Made by a program: the position numbers and the translations under genes
The notes under the pieces: model-generated
Told to the model about the DNA's origin: nothing
What the model saw: only the letters and a program-made list of their open reading frames with translations
The model's database searches: none
Assembly: GCA_043808235.1 (NCBI GenBank)
Contig: JAZDFC010000105.1
Location: forward strand, 310,001 to 374,000
Direction of reading: 5' to 3'
From: JAZDFC01 sp043808235
GTDB lineage: Bacteria; Bacteroidota; Ignavibacteria; Ignavibacteriales; Melioribacteraceae
Length of the DNA: 64,000 nucleotides
Shown: piece after piece, positions 62,658 through 64,000 of the stretch
Position numbering within the stretch: the first letter of the stretch is position 1
Layout: every line of letters begins with the position of its first letter

Positions 62658-64000
62658 ATGAAAATTTGTAAAACCATTAGCATGTTAATTCTCCTGGCGC
62701 TATCGCTTTCGAATATTGACGCCCAACAGTCGGATAATCCAACAACATTCTGTAATCCGTTAAATCTCAGCTATCGTTTTATGAGCGATGCAGTGGATGC
62801 GCGCGAAGCTGCTGATCCGGTAATAGTTTTGTTCAAAGATAATTATTACCTGTTTGCATCACGTTCCGGTGGTTACTGGACATCTCCCGATTTAAGAACA
62901 TGGACATTCATTGTTCCAACCGGAATGAATTCAATAATCGAGGTGTATGCACCGGGTATAATTGAAATGCGCGACTCACTTTTTTATGTCGGGTCGAATT
63001 TCACACAAATTTATAAAACCGCCGATCCGATAGCGGGCGTCTGGGAAAAATCAAAATATACAGTAAAAAACTATGGCGACCCGGCTCTCTTTCTCGATGA
63101 TGATGGAAAATTATATATGTATTATGGTCTTTCGAATGCAGCGCCCACAAGCGTTGTAGAACTTGATCCGATGACTTTCAAAGAAATAGGTTCGTCTGTA
63201 AATATTGTTACTGCAAATGCAGCAAATCACGGATGGGAAAGACGCGGCGACGATAACTTGCTTGATGAGAAACCATGGATTGAAGGATCGTGGATGGTAA
63301 AGCACAACAATAAATATCATTTGCATTACGCAGGTCCCGGCACTGAATTTAAAACTTATGCAGATGGAATTTATGTTGCTGATTCTCCGAAGGGTCCTTT
63401 CACTTATGCTGATTACAGTCCGTTTGCATTTAAACCTACCGGGTTTATCTGCGGAGCCGGTCATGGCTGCACATTCAAAGCAAAGGATGGAAATTATTGG
63501 CGCATAGGAACGATGACTATTTCTGTTAAACATATGTTTGAACGGCGGCTCGGTTTATTTCCGGTTGCATTTGATGCCGACGGAAATATACATTGCAATA
63601 CCGAATTTGGCGATTGGCCGCAATACCTGCCCGGTGAAATTCAAGATCAGGCAGAAAATAATTTTGCGGGGCTGCTGCTGCTGTCGCATAAAAAATACGC
63701 CGAGGCTTCGACATTACTTGGTGAGCATACAATCGATCAAGCTATTGACGAGGAAGCGAGAACATATTGGAGCGCAAAAAGCGGGAATCCAGGCGAATGG
63801 TACATGGTGGATCTTGGAGTGACTTGCACGGTTAAAGCTATCCAGGTGAATTTTGCGGAAGAAGGAACAACACCTTCGCTTGTTAGAGGAAGAACCAATC
63901 CCATCTATGAGCAATATAAAATTGAAGTGTCGAATGATAAAGAAAACTGGAATTTGATTATTGATAAAAGCGGAAACACTGCGGATGTGCCGCATGATTA
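62658..64000 (+). CDS. GH43-family glycosidase with C-terminal discoidin-like domain (partial)
   Basis: The gene runs off the right edge after 447 codons. AAGGA precedes the ATG at 62658. A signal peptide (to NIDAQQ) is followed by a five-bladed GH43 propeller: base Asp53 in EAADPVIVLFKDNYYLFAS, APGIIEMRDSLFYVG, modulator Asp in GDPALFLDDDGKLYMYYG, and acid Glu probably in PWIEGSWMVKHNNKYHLHYAG. From about residue 345 (TIDQAIDEEARTYWSAKSG, EWYMVDLGV) an F5/8-type carbohydrate-binding domain begins. Family members are beta-xylosidases or arabinofuranosidases; which one cannot be told here. The end is needed to know whether a T9SS domain follows. Confidence 0.9.
   Translation, partial: MKICKTISMLILLALSLSNIDAQQSDNPTTFCNPLNLSYRFMSDAVDAREAADPVIVLFKDNYYLFASRSGGYWTSPDLRTWTFIVPTGMNSIIEVYAPGIIEMRDSLFYVGSNFTQIYKTADPIAGVWEKSKYTVKNYGDPALFLDDDGKLYMYYGLSNAAPTSVVELDPMTFKEIGSSVNIVTANAANHGWERRGDDNLLDEKPWIEGSWMVKHNNKYHLHYAGPGTEFKTYADGIYVADSPKGPFTYADYSPFAFKPTGFICGAGHGCTFKAKDGNYWRIGTMTISVKHMFERRLGLFPVAFDADGNIHCNTEFGDWPQYLPGEIQDQAENNFAGLLLLSHKKYAEASTLLGEHTIDQAIDEEARTYWSAKSGNPGEWYMVDLGVTCTVKAIQVNFAEEGTTPSLVRGRTNPIYEQYKIEVSNDKENWNLIIDKSGNTADVPHD

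Noticed and set aside
1..64000. tRNA, rRNA, transposase or integrase genes
   Set aside because: I looked for typical T-loop sequences, rRNA-like stretches and transposase domains in the gaps and proteins and found none I could support by eye.

Overview
The window reads as chromosomal DNA of an AT-rich, Gram-negative member of the Bacteroidota/Ignavibacteriota lineage, most like Ignavibacteria (Melioribacter/Ignavibacterium relatives). This rests on four things seen in the sequence: many secreted proteins ending in a type IX secretion (T9SS) type A sorting domain with the NYPNPFNP signature, TonB-dependent receptors with a carboxypeptidase-like N-terminal domain, a PorV/PorQ-family protein, and GSCFA and DUF4249 proteins. 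I found no rRNA, tRNA, CRISPR array, prophage or insertion sequence.

Region 1 (1-5.1 kb) holds respiratory ammonifying nitrite reduction (end of nrfH, then nrfA), an outer-membrane porin-like protein, a lipoprotein, a GSCFA protein and a GYD protein. Region 2 (5.2-17.5 kb, all minus strand) holds a DUF4249 lipoprotein and TonB receptor pair, a beta-propeller sensor kinase, and a phosphorelay cluster (multi-PAS kinase, two tandem receiver proteins, receiver-kinase hybrid). The second receiver has no normal start codon and lies in frame behind the UGA of the first. Region 3 (18-28 kb) is a mixed accessory stretch: two T9SS-secreted proteins, a membrane-bound AraC regulator, a possible PD-(D/E)XK nuclease-like protein, a MazF-type toxin-antitoxin pair, an Fe-S type Rrf2 regulator, DUF4180, DUF3788, a 2H phosphoesterase and a membrane protein.

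Region 4 (28-64 kb, running off the right end) is a large glucuronoxylan utilisation locus. A SurA-like chaperone, a TonB receptor, a 1158-residue secreted protein and a PorV-like barrel form an uptake operon without any SusD. A LacI-type regulator follows, then a periplasmic GH3, xylulokinase, xylose isomerase, a cytoplasmic GH3, a GPH sugar:cation symporter with a small membrane protein, two non-enzymatic surface proteins (FG-GAP/ASPIC and CBM4/9-like), a GH8-GH115 fusion, an acetyl esterase, a CE15 glucuronoyl esterase, GH10 and GH30 xylanases and a partial GH43.

The localisation signals suggest a division of labour. The endo-acting GH10 and GH30 and the binding proteins carry T9SS domains (cell surface). 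Side-chain and oligomer-trimming enzymes have only a signal peptide (periplasm). One GH3, XylA and XylB have no signal (cytoplasm). Two LacI-type operators with a central CG sit at the same place relative to the -10 box, one before the uptake operon and one before xylA, and probably tie the locus to the resident LacI protein. Other points of note are a near-identical 28-bp palindrome inserted in frame in the sorting domains of both GH10 and GH30, the GH8-GH115 fusion, and a GC-rich, probably recently acquired symporter gene.
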